DNA from: CAZDOD01 sp964506935 | GTDB lineage: Bacteria; Desulfobacterota; Zymogenia; Zymogenales; Zymogenaceae | Direction of reading: 5' to 3' | Assembly: GCA_964506935.1 (NCBI GenBank) | Contig: CAZDOD010000102.1 | Coordinates: 1 to 10,448 of the forward strand | Length of the DNA stretch: 10,448 nt | Shown: positions 1 through 5,016 of the stretch, in pieces | Layout of the letters: the number at the start of each line of letters is the position of its first letter | How positions within the stretch are numbered: the first letter of the stretch is position 1 | Notes under the pieces: generated by a model | What the model saw: the letters and a program-made list of their open reading frames with translations, nothing else | What the model was told of the DNA's origin: nothing | Databases searched by the model: none | Translations under genes and position numbers: made by a program

Positions 1-12
1 ACATCTTAATTA

Positions 13-30
13 AAAAATTTGTTAATTTTT
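13..30 (-). terminator. Weak AT-only hairpin at the 3' end of the TPR lipoprotein gene
   Basis: AAAAATT (13-19) and AATTTTT (24-30) form a perfect 7-bp inverted repeat with a 4-base loop. It abuts the lipoprotein stop codon on the minus strand. The stem has no G-C pair and only a short T-rich stretch beyond it, so it would be a weak terminator at best; a chance AT palindrome is equally possible. Confidence 0.22.
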
Positions 31-581
31 CACTTCTTTATCAATCCCATTTCCTCTTTTAGAAGTTTCAGATGATCGCAAGCATTTCTACTCCCCAACT
101 CACATGCCTTTGTGTAGTCCTTCAATGCTTCTTCATATTTACCAAGATCTTTATAAGCATGACCCCTCATAGCATAACTATCTGCATGATTAGGGGATAG
201 TTTTATACTTTCCGTTAAATCTAATACCGCCGCATCGTAATCTTCCAGTTCAAAGTATAATAAATAAGCTCTATTGTAGTAGGCACCAGGATAGTCAGGA
301 TCAAGACTGATAGACTTTGTATAGTCTGCGATAGCTTCTTCGTATCTTACTAATTCATAATAGACATAGCCTCTTTCATTGTAAGCCATTGCGAAATCGG
401 GTTTTAGGCTTATGGCCTTATTGAAACATTCCAGCGCTTTACCGTATTTGTGATAATCGGTATATTTGACTCCTTCATTGTACCATTTCTCTGCTTCTCC
501 AGAATAGCACGCAGTCAGAAAAACGATGAATGTCAAGAGAAGAGTAACAGGGATTGTGACAAAAAAATTTTTCCTCTTCAT
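30..581 (-). CDS. TPR-repeat lipoprotein
   Basis: This encodes a 183-aa protein that starts with a lipoprotein signal peptide. A basic N-terminus (MKRK) and a hydrophobic core at about residues 6-22 lead to the lipobox LTAC with the lipidated Cys at 25. The +2 residue is Tyr, not Asp, which in proteobacteria favours sorting to the outer membrane. Four tandem tetratricopeptide repeats follow at about residues 30-63, 64-97, 98-132 and 133-166, with the usual small and aromatic residues and the Pro near each repeat end. A short charged tail closes the protein. TPR arrays are protein-binding scaffolds, so it is probably a periplasm-facing adaptor; the partner cannot be told from the sequence. The ATG has a good Shine-Dalgarno (GAGGTG at 588-593, 6-nt spacing) and its own promoter. 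The gene is visibly more AT-rich than the housekeeping run to the right. The lipoprotein TPR call is firm; the cellular role is unknown. Confidence 0.9.
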   Translation of the reverse strand: MKRKNFFVTIPVTLLLTFIVFLTACYSGEAEKWYNEGVKYTDYHKYGKALECFNKAISLKPDFAMAYNERGYVYYELVRYEEAIADYTKSISLDPDYPGAYYNRAYLLYFELEDYDAAVLDLTESIKLSPNHADSYAMRGHAYKDLGKYEEALKDYTKACELGSRNACDHLKLLKEEMGLIKK

Positions 582-628
582 TATTTCACCTCAGAAATAG
601 TTTTCATTTATCAATGTTTTCTGATACT

Positions 629-657
629 ATTATATAAAAATATTTCAGTAAAGTCAA
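629..657 (-). promoter_or_regulatory. Sigma70-type promoter of the TPR lipoprotein gene
   Basis: Read on the minus strand, TTGACT (652-657) is followed after exactly 17 bp by a perfect TATAAT (629-634). Transcription would start near 622, giving a leader of about 40 nt that holds the GAGGTG ribosome binding site. This is the best match to the sigma70 consensus in the window. Confidence 0.8.
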
Positions 658-718
658 AGTGTATTTTTAGAAAACATGAAAGGTGTAAAAATGGCGGGGA
701 TATAGCTTATTCTGTAGG

Positions 719-753
719 AAAATAGCTTTTCTTTTATTGGAAAAATCTATTTT
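719..753. repeat. AT-rich inverted repeat between the two minus-strand genes
   Basis: AAAATAG (719-725) pairs with CTATTTT (747-753). After a small internal loop, TTTTC (727-731) pairs with GAAAA (740-744), leaving an 8-base loop. It lies about 90 bases beyond the hydrolase stop codon and upstream of the lipoprotein promoter. It may stabilise or end the hydrolase transcript, but the stem is A-T rich and no separate T-run follows. I see no other feature in the 658-843 gap. Confidence 0.3.
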
Positions 754-843
754 TGAGGACGGGACAGTTTCACTCGGATCATGTGTGGGCGTCAAAAGAT
801 ATCAGGTTAATGGAGTCCGGTTTATCGGCTTCCTGAAATATTT

Positions 844-1716
844 CTAACTCCCCTCAAATCCAAGGGCGCCCAGGACGCGCTCGTTGAAGATCTCGGGCCT
901 CTCGCATACCGGGTTGTGTTCCCCCTCGGGGATGGAGACGATCTCTAGGTTCTTAAAGTGGATTCTTACCAAGCGACTGAAAGCCCCCACCGGCCCGAAG
1001 GTCCTCCCTCCCTCAACGTAGAGGACAGGTTTGTCAAGCCTGAAACTTTCGACATAGAGTTTCTCGTGTACCTTGGAAAATCGATAGATTGCCTTGAGAT
1101 ATGTAAGGGCGCTCCTTATAGGCGTCCTTTTGAAACCTTCCCAGACATAAGGCCAGTCGTCCTTTACGTCCGACTGCTGGATAGGCATGAAGGAGTTTAT
1201 GAAATTGAAGATGGCCGATGTCCTAAATACCAAGATGTAGATGAACCAGTTTATCCCGGGAATAACAAGTGGAAGGAGGTATTTCGGAAAGTAGGCGTGG
1301 ACTTCGACGAGGATGAGCTTCTTTATCATTTCGGGGTAGCGCTGTATTAATTCTATTGCCACGTTTCCACCGAGGCAGTTTCCGATGAGTGTTACGTCCT
1401 TTAGGCCGAGCTTGAGCATGAACTTCCTTCCCAATTCCACGAAGTCGTCGATTGTAAAGTTCGAAGGCATCCTCGTACTTCCTCCATATCCGGGCCAGGC
1501 GGGGCGATAGACCGTAAAGTGTCTAGCAAATGCCTCGTGGCACAGCGCAAACGTGTCCTCATGCCCGATCCAACCGTGAAAGAAGACGAGCGGCGGCCCG
1601 GAGCCGCTTTTCTTGTATGAGATCGTCAGGTCATCGATATCAACGGTGAGGAGCTCTTCATTCTCGTTCGAACGGTAAGGTAAATTCTTGGCTTTTCTTT
1701 TTGATAAAAAACTCAT
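844..1716 (-). CDS. Alpha/beta hydrolase with a GxCxG nucleophile elbow
   Basis: This is a 290-aa alpha/beta-hydrolase-fold protein with no signal peptide, so probably cytoplasmic. The HGW oxyanion motif is at about 47-49, and RPAWPGYGGS at 71-80 matches the D-x-P-G-x-G-x-S region of the family. The nucleophile elbow reads GNCLGG (112-117), with Cys114 (codon TGC) where Ser is usual. A C-terminal histidine, His267, sits in GEHNPVCERPE, the expected catalytic position. The usual acid after strand 6 is not obvious: KPVLYVEGGRTFGP has no Asp. A mostly hydrophobic insert at about 143-180 looks like a lid domain. Cys nucleophiles are known in dienelactone hydrolase and a few relatives, so the enzyme could be active with altered chemistry. 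The substrate is not predictable. The ATG at 1714-1716 has GAGGA (1723-1727) at 6-nt spacing. The gene is more GC-rich than its flanks. Confidence 0.85.
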   Translation of the reverse strand: MSFLSKRKAKNLPYRSNENEELLTVDIDDLTISYKKSGSGPPLVFFHGWIGHEDTFALCHEAFARHFTVYRPAWPGYGGSTRMPSNFTIDDFVELGRKFMLKLGLKDVTLIGNCLGGNVAIELIQRYPEMIKKLILVEVHAYFPKYLLPLVIPGINWFIYILVFRTSAIFNFINSFMPIQQSDVKDDWPYVWEGFKRTPIRSALTYLKAIYRFSKVHEKLYVESFRLDKPVLYVEGGRTFGPVGAFSRLVRIHFKNLEIVSIPEGEHNPVCERPEIFNERVLGALGFEGS

Positions 1717-1769
1717 TATGATTCCTCATATAAAGTTTTATGGGAAATATATAATGATGGATTTAATAG

Positions 1770-1799
1770 CTTTTACCAAATGAAGAGTATAAGTGTCAA
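1770..1799 (-). promoter_or_regulatory. Possible promoter of the alpha/beta hydrolase gene
   Basis: On the minus strand a perfect -35 hexamer TTGACA (1794-1799) precedes TAAAAG (1770-1775) at 18-bp spacing. The -10 match is only fair, so the exact -10 is uncertain. The position, about 55 bases upstream of the start codon, is reasonable. Confidence 0.4.
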
Positions 1800-1938
1800 C
1801 AATTTATTTGAGATTTTTTCAAAAAATAGCCCTTCTTTGTGTATCGTGAGTAAGGAATAAGTAAAAAATAGGTAAAATTGCACCTAGAATTGAGGAGGAT
1901 TTGTCATTTTAATAAAATTTTCTATTTTAAAATATTAC

Positions 1939-1967
1939 TTGAATTTTTTTTATCTTTTTGATATAAA
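1939..1967 (+). promoter_or_regulatory. Sigma70-type promoter of the bS22-like gene
   Basis: TTGAAT (1939-1944) and TATAAA (1962-1967) are separated by exactly 17 bp in a T-rich stretch. The predicted start near 1974 gives a leader of about 35 nt carrying AGGAG at 1998-2002. The placement supports an independent transcript for the small gene at 2009. Confidence 0.65.
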
Positions 1968-2008
1968 TGTAAAATTCATAGGATTTCTCAATCAAATAGG
2001 AGATTAAT

Positions 2009-2107
2009 TTGGGCAGTGTCGTAAAAAAACGCAGAAAAAAGATGAGGAAGCACAAATATAAGAAGCTCAGAGATAAGATGCGTCATAAGAGGAGAAGGGG
2101 CAGATAG
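2009..2107 (+). CDS. Small basic ribosomal protein, bS22-like (AURKAIP1/COX24 family)
   Basis: This 32-codon gene starts at TTG and is short enough to be missed by ordinary gene finding. The peptide begins MGSVVKKRRKKM and is almost entirely Lys and Arg, ending HKRRRGR. As I recall it, this matches the very short AURKAIP1/COX24-domain proteins of bacteria, which include bS22 of the mycobacterial 30S subunit (about 33 aa, beginning MGSVIKKRRKRM) and are related to mitochondrial mS38. Those proteins bind rRNA near the decoding region, so this one is probably a small-subunit component. The start is supported by AGGAG at 1998-2002 with 6-nt spacing and by the family's invariant MGSV start. The gene has its own promoter (1939-1967) and terminator (2171-2212), so it appears monocistronic. 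The family assignment rests on motif memory, not a search, but the match at the N-terminus is close. Confidence 0.85.
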   Translation: MGSVVKKRRKKMRKHKYKKLRDKMRHKRRRGR

Positions 2108-2170
2108 GAGTGGCCTGGCTCTTTTTCCCAGTATTGATAAAAGATATCGCGGTTAAAATAAGGAAATAAA

Positions 2171-2212
2171 CACCCCCCAAACGTAAAGGTTTTGGGGGTG
2201 AATATTTTTTTC
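2171..2212 (+). terminator. Rho-independent terminator after the bS22-like gene
   Basis: CACCCCC and AAAC on the left (2171-2182) pair with GTTTT and GGGGGTG on the right (2189-2200), with one or two bulged bases. The loop is about 6 nt, and a T-rich tract follows at 2203-2212. It lies 64 bases past the small gene's stop codon and isolates it from the NTPase gene downstream. Confidence 0.85.
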
Positions 2213-2430
2213 TCGATTTATTTTCAAATTAATTCGGATTAAGGGTGTTTCTTTATTAAGAAGAAATAAATCCGTGGTTTATCACCCGTGGTCAATGTCA
2301 TTTTAAGAAGATGTCGGATTGCACCCGATAAAGGCTTATCCAGATTCAGGTTTTGCCCGCATATATCAAGATATAAATCCCTTTTATAGTAAATTTTATT
2401 GATACCGCAAGGGAGAGGTGTTAGTACACT
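2213..2430 (+). other. Non-coding leader upstream of the NTPase gene, with repeats and possible alternative hairpins
   Basis: I see no plausible gene here; ATG-started frames close within a few codons. TCGGATT occurs twice (2234-2240 and 2314-2320), followed first by aaGGGTG and then by gCACCCG. GGGTG (2243-2247) could pair either with CACCC at 2283-2287 or with CACCC at 2322-2326. A small hairpin TTCTT-tatt-AAGAA lies just inside. CCGTGGT is directly repeated at 2272-2278 and 2286-2292, a 14-base period that could be an operator half-site pair. TATAAA and TATAGT near 2362-2385 are possible -10 elements, but no good -35 accompanies them. It matches no riboswitch class I can recognise. Confidence 0.35.
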
Positions 2431-2970
2431 GTGAGAGAGACGACAGGTGAGAAGAGGCACATCCTGATCACTGGCCTTCCCGGTACAGGGAAGACCACGA
2501 TCATTCTGTCTCTTGTAAAGAGGCTTTCCGGGACGAAGGCAGGATTTGTTACAAAAGAAGTAAGGGACGGGGGAAAGAGGACGGGATTTGTCATCGAGAC
2601 GATGGATCCGAGTGGGAAGCACAGGACGGCGCCCCTTGCGACCAGATCCCAAAAGGGATCGCCCAGGGTCGGAAACTATCGGGTGTTTGTTGACAACATC
2701 GAAAACGTTGCCGTCCCTTCGATCTCTATGGACGCCGATTTTATTATCGTCGACGAGATAGGAAAGATGGAGTGCACATCCAAAAGGTTCAAGGAGGCGA
2801 TGATTTCGGCCATGAATGGGAGGGGGAGGGTCCTTGCCACGATAGCAAAAAAGGGTGTTGGCTTCATCAAGGAAATAAAGGAGCGGAGCGACATCAGGAT
2901 CTTCGAGGTGACGAATAGAAACAGGAACTCCCTTTTAGAAACGCTTTTAAAAGAGATAGAGAGGGGATAA
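2431..2970 (+). CDS. THEP1-type nucleoside-triphosphatase (DUF265)
   Basis: This 179-aa P-loop NTPase has Walker A GLPGTGKT at residues 15-22. The THEP1-family segment GFVTKEVRDGGKRTGF lies at 38-53, and the Walker B motif IIVDEIGKMEC at 105-115. Characterised members of the family (Aquifex THEP1, human NTPCR) slowly hydrolyse ATP, GTP, CTP and UTP; their physiological role is unsettled. The length fits the family. The start is GTG at 2431: an in-frame TAG lies at 2422-2424, and no other ATG, GTG or TTG occurs before the P-loop. The best Shine-Dalgarno-like stretch, GGGAGAGG at 2411-2418, is 12 nt away, which is long and suggests modest initiation. The gene lies upstream of engB on the same strand, about 110 bases away, and probably shares a transcript with it. 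Family is sure; function is not. Confidence 0.88.
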   Translation: MRETTGEKRHILITGLPGTGKTTIILSLVKRLSGTKAGFVTKEVRDGGKRTGFVIETMDPSGKHRTAPLATRSQKGSPRVGNYRVFVDNIENVAVPSISMDADFIIVDEIGKMECTSKRFKEAMISAMNGRGRVLATIAKKGVGFIKEIKERSDIRIFEVTNRNRNSLLETLLKEIERG

Positions 2971-2994
2971 GTTGAAAAGAGCGGGAAGTGTAAA

Positions 2995-3087
2995 GTGATA
3001 AGAACCGAGGATACACAAAAAATCCCCTTTCAGGTTACTCCCGGGAAATTCGGAAAATTACAGCTTCTCGAAGAGAATTTTAAATGA
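2995..3087 (+). CDS. Possible 30-aa ORF overlapping the engB start
   Basis: A GTG at 2995 opens a 30-codon frame whose TGA stop overlaps the engB ATG as ATGA (3084-3087), the classic geometry of translational coupling. A Shine-Dalgarno-like GCGGGAAG (2981-2988) precedes it at 6-nt spacing. The peptide includes FQVTPGKFGKLQLLEENF and resembles nothing I know. It is in the same frame as the NTPase gene, directly after that gene's TAA, so it could also be the remnant of a longer C-terminus. engB itself has only a weak binding site (GAAGAG at 3070-3075), which makes coupling attractive. Whether it is a real peptide is uncertain. Confidence 0.3.
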   Translation: MIRTEDTQKIPFQVTPGKFGKLQLLEENFK

Positions 3088-3677
3088 AAATAGTGAAGGC
3101 GGAATTTATAAAGGGGGCGCTAAAACCCTCTGACTTTCCCGAAGGTCATCTTGCCCAGAAGGCACAGGTGGCATTTTCTGGCCGCTCCAATGTGGGTAAG
3201 TCATCGCTTATAAACAAGCTTTTGGGTAGAAAAAGCCTCGCCAGGACATCCTCCACCCCGGGGAGGACGAGGGAGATGAACTTTTTCAACATCAACGACG
3301 ATTTTATCTTCGTGGATCTCCCGGGCTACGGATATGCAAAGGTCCCGAAAGATATGAGGAGAAGCTGGCGTCCTATGGTGGAAAGATATCTGGATAAAAA
3401 TCCATCTCTCAGGCTCGTGATCCTGATTGTTGATATCAGGAGAGAGCCTAAAGAAGAGGAGATATCTTTTCTCCTATGGCTTGAAGAGAGAGATATCCCA
3501 TCTCTTGTGGTGATTACAAAGACCGACAAGGAGAAAAAGGGGAAGGTGGACGGAAGGATAAAGGAGATCGCCCGTATTTTGGATATAGAAATAAACGATA
3601 TCGTAACTTTTTCCGCCGTCACGGGTCTCGGGAAAGACATCATTTGGGCCAAGATCAAGGAGGCGGTTGGTGCCTGA
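3084..3677 (+). CDS. engB: Ribosome biogenesis GTPase EngB (YsxC/YihA)
   Basis: This is a 197-aa TRAFAC-class GTPase of the EngB family, needed for late assembly of the 50S subunit. All G motifs are present: G1 GRSNVGKSS at 33-41, G2 Thr58 in SSTPGRT, G3 DLPGYGYAKVPK at 78-89, G4 TKTD at 145-148 and G5 SAV at 177-179. The DLPGYGYA signature is specific to EngB, and the length matches the family (about 195-210 aa). The ATG at 3084 has a weak Shine-Dalgarno and overlaps the stop of a small upstream frame (ATGA), so its translation may be coupled. Its 3' end overlaps the start region of ispE, so the two genes are surely co-transcribed. Confidence 0.95.
   Translation: MKIVKAEFIKGALKPSDFPEGHLAQKAQVAFSGRSNVGKSSLINKLLGRKSLARTSSTPGRTREMNFFNINDDFIFVDLPGYGYAKVPKDMRRSWRPMVERYLDKNPSLRLVILIVDIRREPKEEEISFLLWLEERDIPSLVVITKTDKEKKGKVDGRIKEIARILDIEINDIVTFSAVTGLGKDIIWAKIKEAVGA
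3657..3663 (+). promoter_or_regulatory. Shine-Dalgarno that decides the ispE start
   Basis: AAGGAGG lies within the 3' end of engB. Its 6-nt spacing to GTG 3670 and only 3-nt spacing to TTG 3667 favours GTG as the initiator. Confidence 0.7.
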
Positions 3678-4524
3678 GACAGTCACATTTTCCTCTCCCG
3701 CCAAGGTCAACTACTATTTTAAGATAGTAAGGAGGCTTGAAAGCGGTTATCATGAGATAGTCAACGTTATGAGCAAGATAAGCCTCTATGATGAGATTAC
3801 ACTCGAGATCGGGGGGGGAAAGATAGAGGTTTCGGTTGACGATTCGAGCGTTCCATTGGGCGCTGAAAATACGGTTTTTAGGGCAATCGAGTTATTGCTT
3901 GACAGGTGTGGTAGAAAAATTGGAGTAAAAGCGCAGGTAAAGAAGGTGATACCCACTCAATCCGGCCTCGGCGGCGGGAGTTCCAATGCCGCGTCCGTCA
4001 TGTTGAAGTTGAACGATCTTTTGAGCCTCGGTTTGAGCACGGATGAGCTCATCTCCCTAGCTATACGGGTGGGGTCGGATGTCCCGTTTTTCATTTTCGG
4101 CTCCCCTGCCATAGCGAGAGGATTGGGGGATATCCTCGAAAGGATAGATGGTATACCGGAGGCATGGATAGTAATTGTTAAACCACAAGGTGGTATTTCC
4201 ACTGCAGATGCTTATAAAAGTATTGATTTAGGGTTGACAGTATGCGAAAAAAATACTATTATTCCAACGTTTGATGGAACTCTGGAAGGTCTCGCGAAAG
4301 AGATGTGGAACGATTTTGAGCCCCTGGTCGAAATGAGACTTCCGGATATTGCAAAGATTAAGGATGGACTTCTGAGGCATGGTTCTTTGAGAGTTATGTT
4401 GTCGGGGAGTGGATCCTCAGTCTTTGGGATTTTTAAAGACCAGGTAAAAGCATATGAGGCTTATAGTGAGCTCTGTTCCAATCCCGGTTGGGCTGTTTTT
4501 TTGGCACGAAACATTTTCGACTAA
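3670..4524 (+). CDS. ispE: 4-diphosphocytidyl-2-C-methyl-D-erythritol kinase (IspE)
   Basis: This GHMP-superfamily kinase performs the ATP-dependent 2-phosphorylation of CDP-methylerythritol in the non-mevalonate (MEP) isoprenoid pathway. Numbered from GTG 3670 (284 aa), the substrate-binding PAKVNYYF with Lys12 is at 10-17. The glycine-rich ATP loop IPTQSGLGGGSSNAA is at 94-108, catalytic Asp137 lies in GSDVPFF, and the C-terminal GHMP motif MLSGSGSSVFGIF is at 243-255. Two start codons are adjacent, TTG 3667 and GTG 3670. The Shine-Dalgarno AAGGAGG (3657-3663) is 3 nt from the TTG but 6 nt from the GTG, so I chose the GTG. The start lies inside the last codons of engB. spoVG follows after 21 bases, forming the conserved ispE-spoVG pair. 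No key residue is missing. Confidence 0.95.
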   Translation: MPETVTFSSPAKVNYYFKIVRRLESGYHEIVNVMSKISLYDEITLEIGGGKIEVSVDDSSVPLGAENTVFRAIELLLDRCGRKIGVKAQVKKVIPTQSGLGGGSSNAASVMLKLNDLLSLGLSTDELISLAIRVGSDVPFFIFGSPAIARGLGDILERIDGIPEAWIVIVKPQGGISTADAYKSIDLGLTVCEKNTIIPTFDGTLEGLAKEMWNDFEPLVEMRLPDIAKIKDGLLRHGSLRVMLSGSGSSVFGIFKDQVKAYEAYSELCSNPGWAVFLARNIFD

Positions 4525-4545
4525 TTTCTGGCGAGGGAGGCTTCA

Positions 4546-4845
4546 ATGGAGATAACTGAGGTCAGGGTCTTTCCGGTAAACGAGGAGAGGCTGAAAGCTT
4601 ATGCAACAATCACCTTTGACGATTGTTTCATCATTCGCGATCTTAAGATTATTAACGGCAATAACGGTCTTTTCGTAGCTATGCCCAGCAAAAAGAGGAA
4701 GGACGGAACCTTCCGAGATACTGCCCATCCTTTGAATAATGAAACCAGAAGGATGATAGAGGACGTGGTCCTAGGTGAGTATGAGAAAGAGATTGAGAAG
4801 ACCGGGACGGAAGATCGAATGGAGAGTAGTGAAGAATACGATTAA
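4546..4845 (+). CDS. spoVG: SpoVG family RNA/DNA-binding regulator
   Basis: This 99-aa protein is a clear SpoVG. It has the N-terminal VRVFPVNEERLKAYATITFD at about 7-26, FIIRDLKII at 29-37, and the signature GLFVAMPSKKRKDGTFRDTAHPLN at about 41-64, followed by a charged helix and an acidic C-terminal tail. SpoVG was named for sporulation in Bacillus but is widespread in non-sporulating bacteria, where it acts as a site-specific nucleic-acid-binding, largely post-transcriptional regulator. It is cytoplasmic. The ATG has a strong Shine-Dalgarno, GGGAGG at 4535-4540 with 5-nt spacing. It sits in its classic position after ispE and before prs. Its targets here cannot be read from the sequence. 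Confidence 0.95.
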   Translation: MEITEVRVFPVNEERLKAYATITFDDCFIIRDLKIINGNNGLFVAMPSKKRKDGTFRDTAHPLNNETRRMIEDVVLGEYEKEIEKTGTEDRMESSEEYD

Positions 4846-4859
4846 TTCTTCTCTTTTTC
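4831..4859 (+). terminator. Weak hairpin and T-rich tail overlapping the spoVG stop
   Basis: GAAGAAT (4831-4837) and ATTCTTC (4845-4851) form a perfect 7-bp stem with a 7-base loop that contains most of the spoVG stop codon. TCTTTTTC follows. With only two G-C pairs it would terminate poorly; it may instead be a processing or pausing point before the tRNA 40 bases on. No convincing separate tRNA promoter is seen, so some read-through is likely. Confidence 0.35.
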
Positions 4860-4897
4860 AGTATCGATAAATTGGGGTGGGGGTAGGTTTGTTTTTT

Positions 4898-4972
4898 TGG
4901 GGTGTCGACAAGCGGTAAGTCACGGGACTTTGGATCCCGCATTCGGAGGTTCGAATCCTCCCACCCCAGCCA
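4898..4972 (+). tRNA. tRNA-Gln, anticodon TTG
   Basis: This 75-base tRNA folds completely. Acceptor TGGGGTG (4898-4904) pairs with CACCCCA (4962-4968). The D stem is GAC/GTC, and the anticodon stem CGGGA/TCCCG holds loop CTTTGGA with anticodon TTG at 4930-4932. A 5-base variable loop and T stem GGAGG/CCTCC with loop TTCGAAT follow. The discriminator is G and the 3' CCA is encoded (4970-4972). The weak first pair (T-A), G discriminator and anticodon identify tRNA-Gln. It lies between spoVG and prs, 52 bases after one and 44 before the other, probably in a mixed mRNA-tRNA transcript cut by RNase P and 3' nucleases. Confidence 0.97.
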
Positions 4973-4975
4973 GTG

Positions 4976-4995
4976 TTAACTAATAATATAGTTAA
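4976..4995. repeat. Inverted repeat between tRNA-Gln and prs
   Basis: TTAACTA (4976-4982) and TAGTTAA (4989-4995) are a perfect 7-6-7 inverted repeat starting 3 nt after the tRNA CCA end. It could be a tRNA 3'-processing hairpin, a weak terminator, or a protein-binding dyad in front of prs. The A-T composition limits certainty. Confidence 0.4.
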
Positions 4996-5016
4996 TAAAA
5001 TTGGTGTCTTTGAGCA

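Noticed and set aside
450..725. 91-codon plus-strand frame opposite the 5' end of the TPR lipoprotein gene
   Set aside because: Antisense to the signal peptide and promoter of a well-supported gene; composition is low-complexity and unlike a protein family.
958..1350. 130-codon plus-strand frame opposite the alpha/beta hydrolase gene
   Set aside because: Lies wholly antisense to a gene with clear fold motifs; its product resembles no family and it has no good ribosome binding site.
1813..1827. Perfect palindrome ATTTTTT-C-AAAAAAT as a terminator
   Set aside because: The one-base loop and A/T-only stem in a divergent spacer fit bent DNA or chance better than a terminator.
2239..2652. 137-codon minus-strand frame across the NTPase leader and 5' end
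   Set aside because: Two thirds overlap the P-loop coding region in antisense; no motif and no binding site.
3667..3669. TTG as the ispE start
   Set aside because: Only 3 nt from the AAGGAGG; the adjacent GTG has a 6-nt spacing and is preferred.
4873..4897. Partial duplicate tRNA upstream of tRNA-Gln
   Set aside because: Only the 7-8 base acceptor strand is repeated; no D arm or anticodon arm follows, so it is not a tRNA fragment gene or an integration scar.
4898..4980. Integration site (att) at the tRNA-Gln 3' end
   Set aside because: No integrase gene and no second copy of the tRNA 3' end anywhere in the window; the flanking genes are the conserved neighbourhood.
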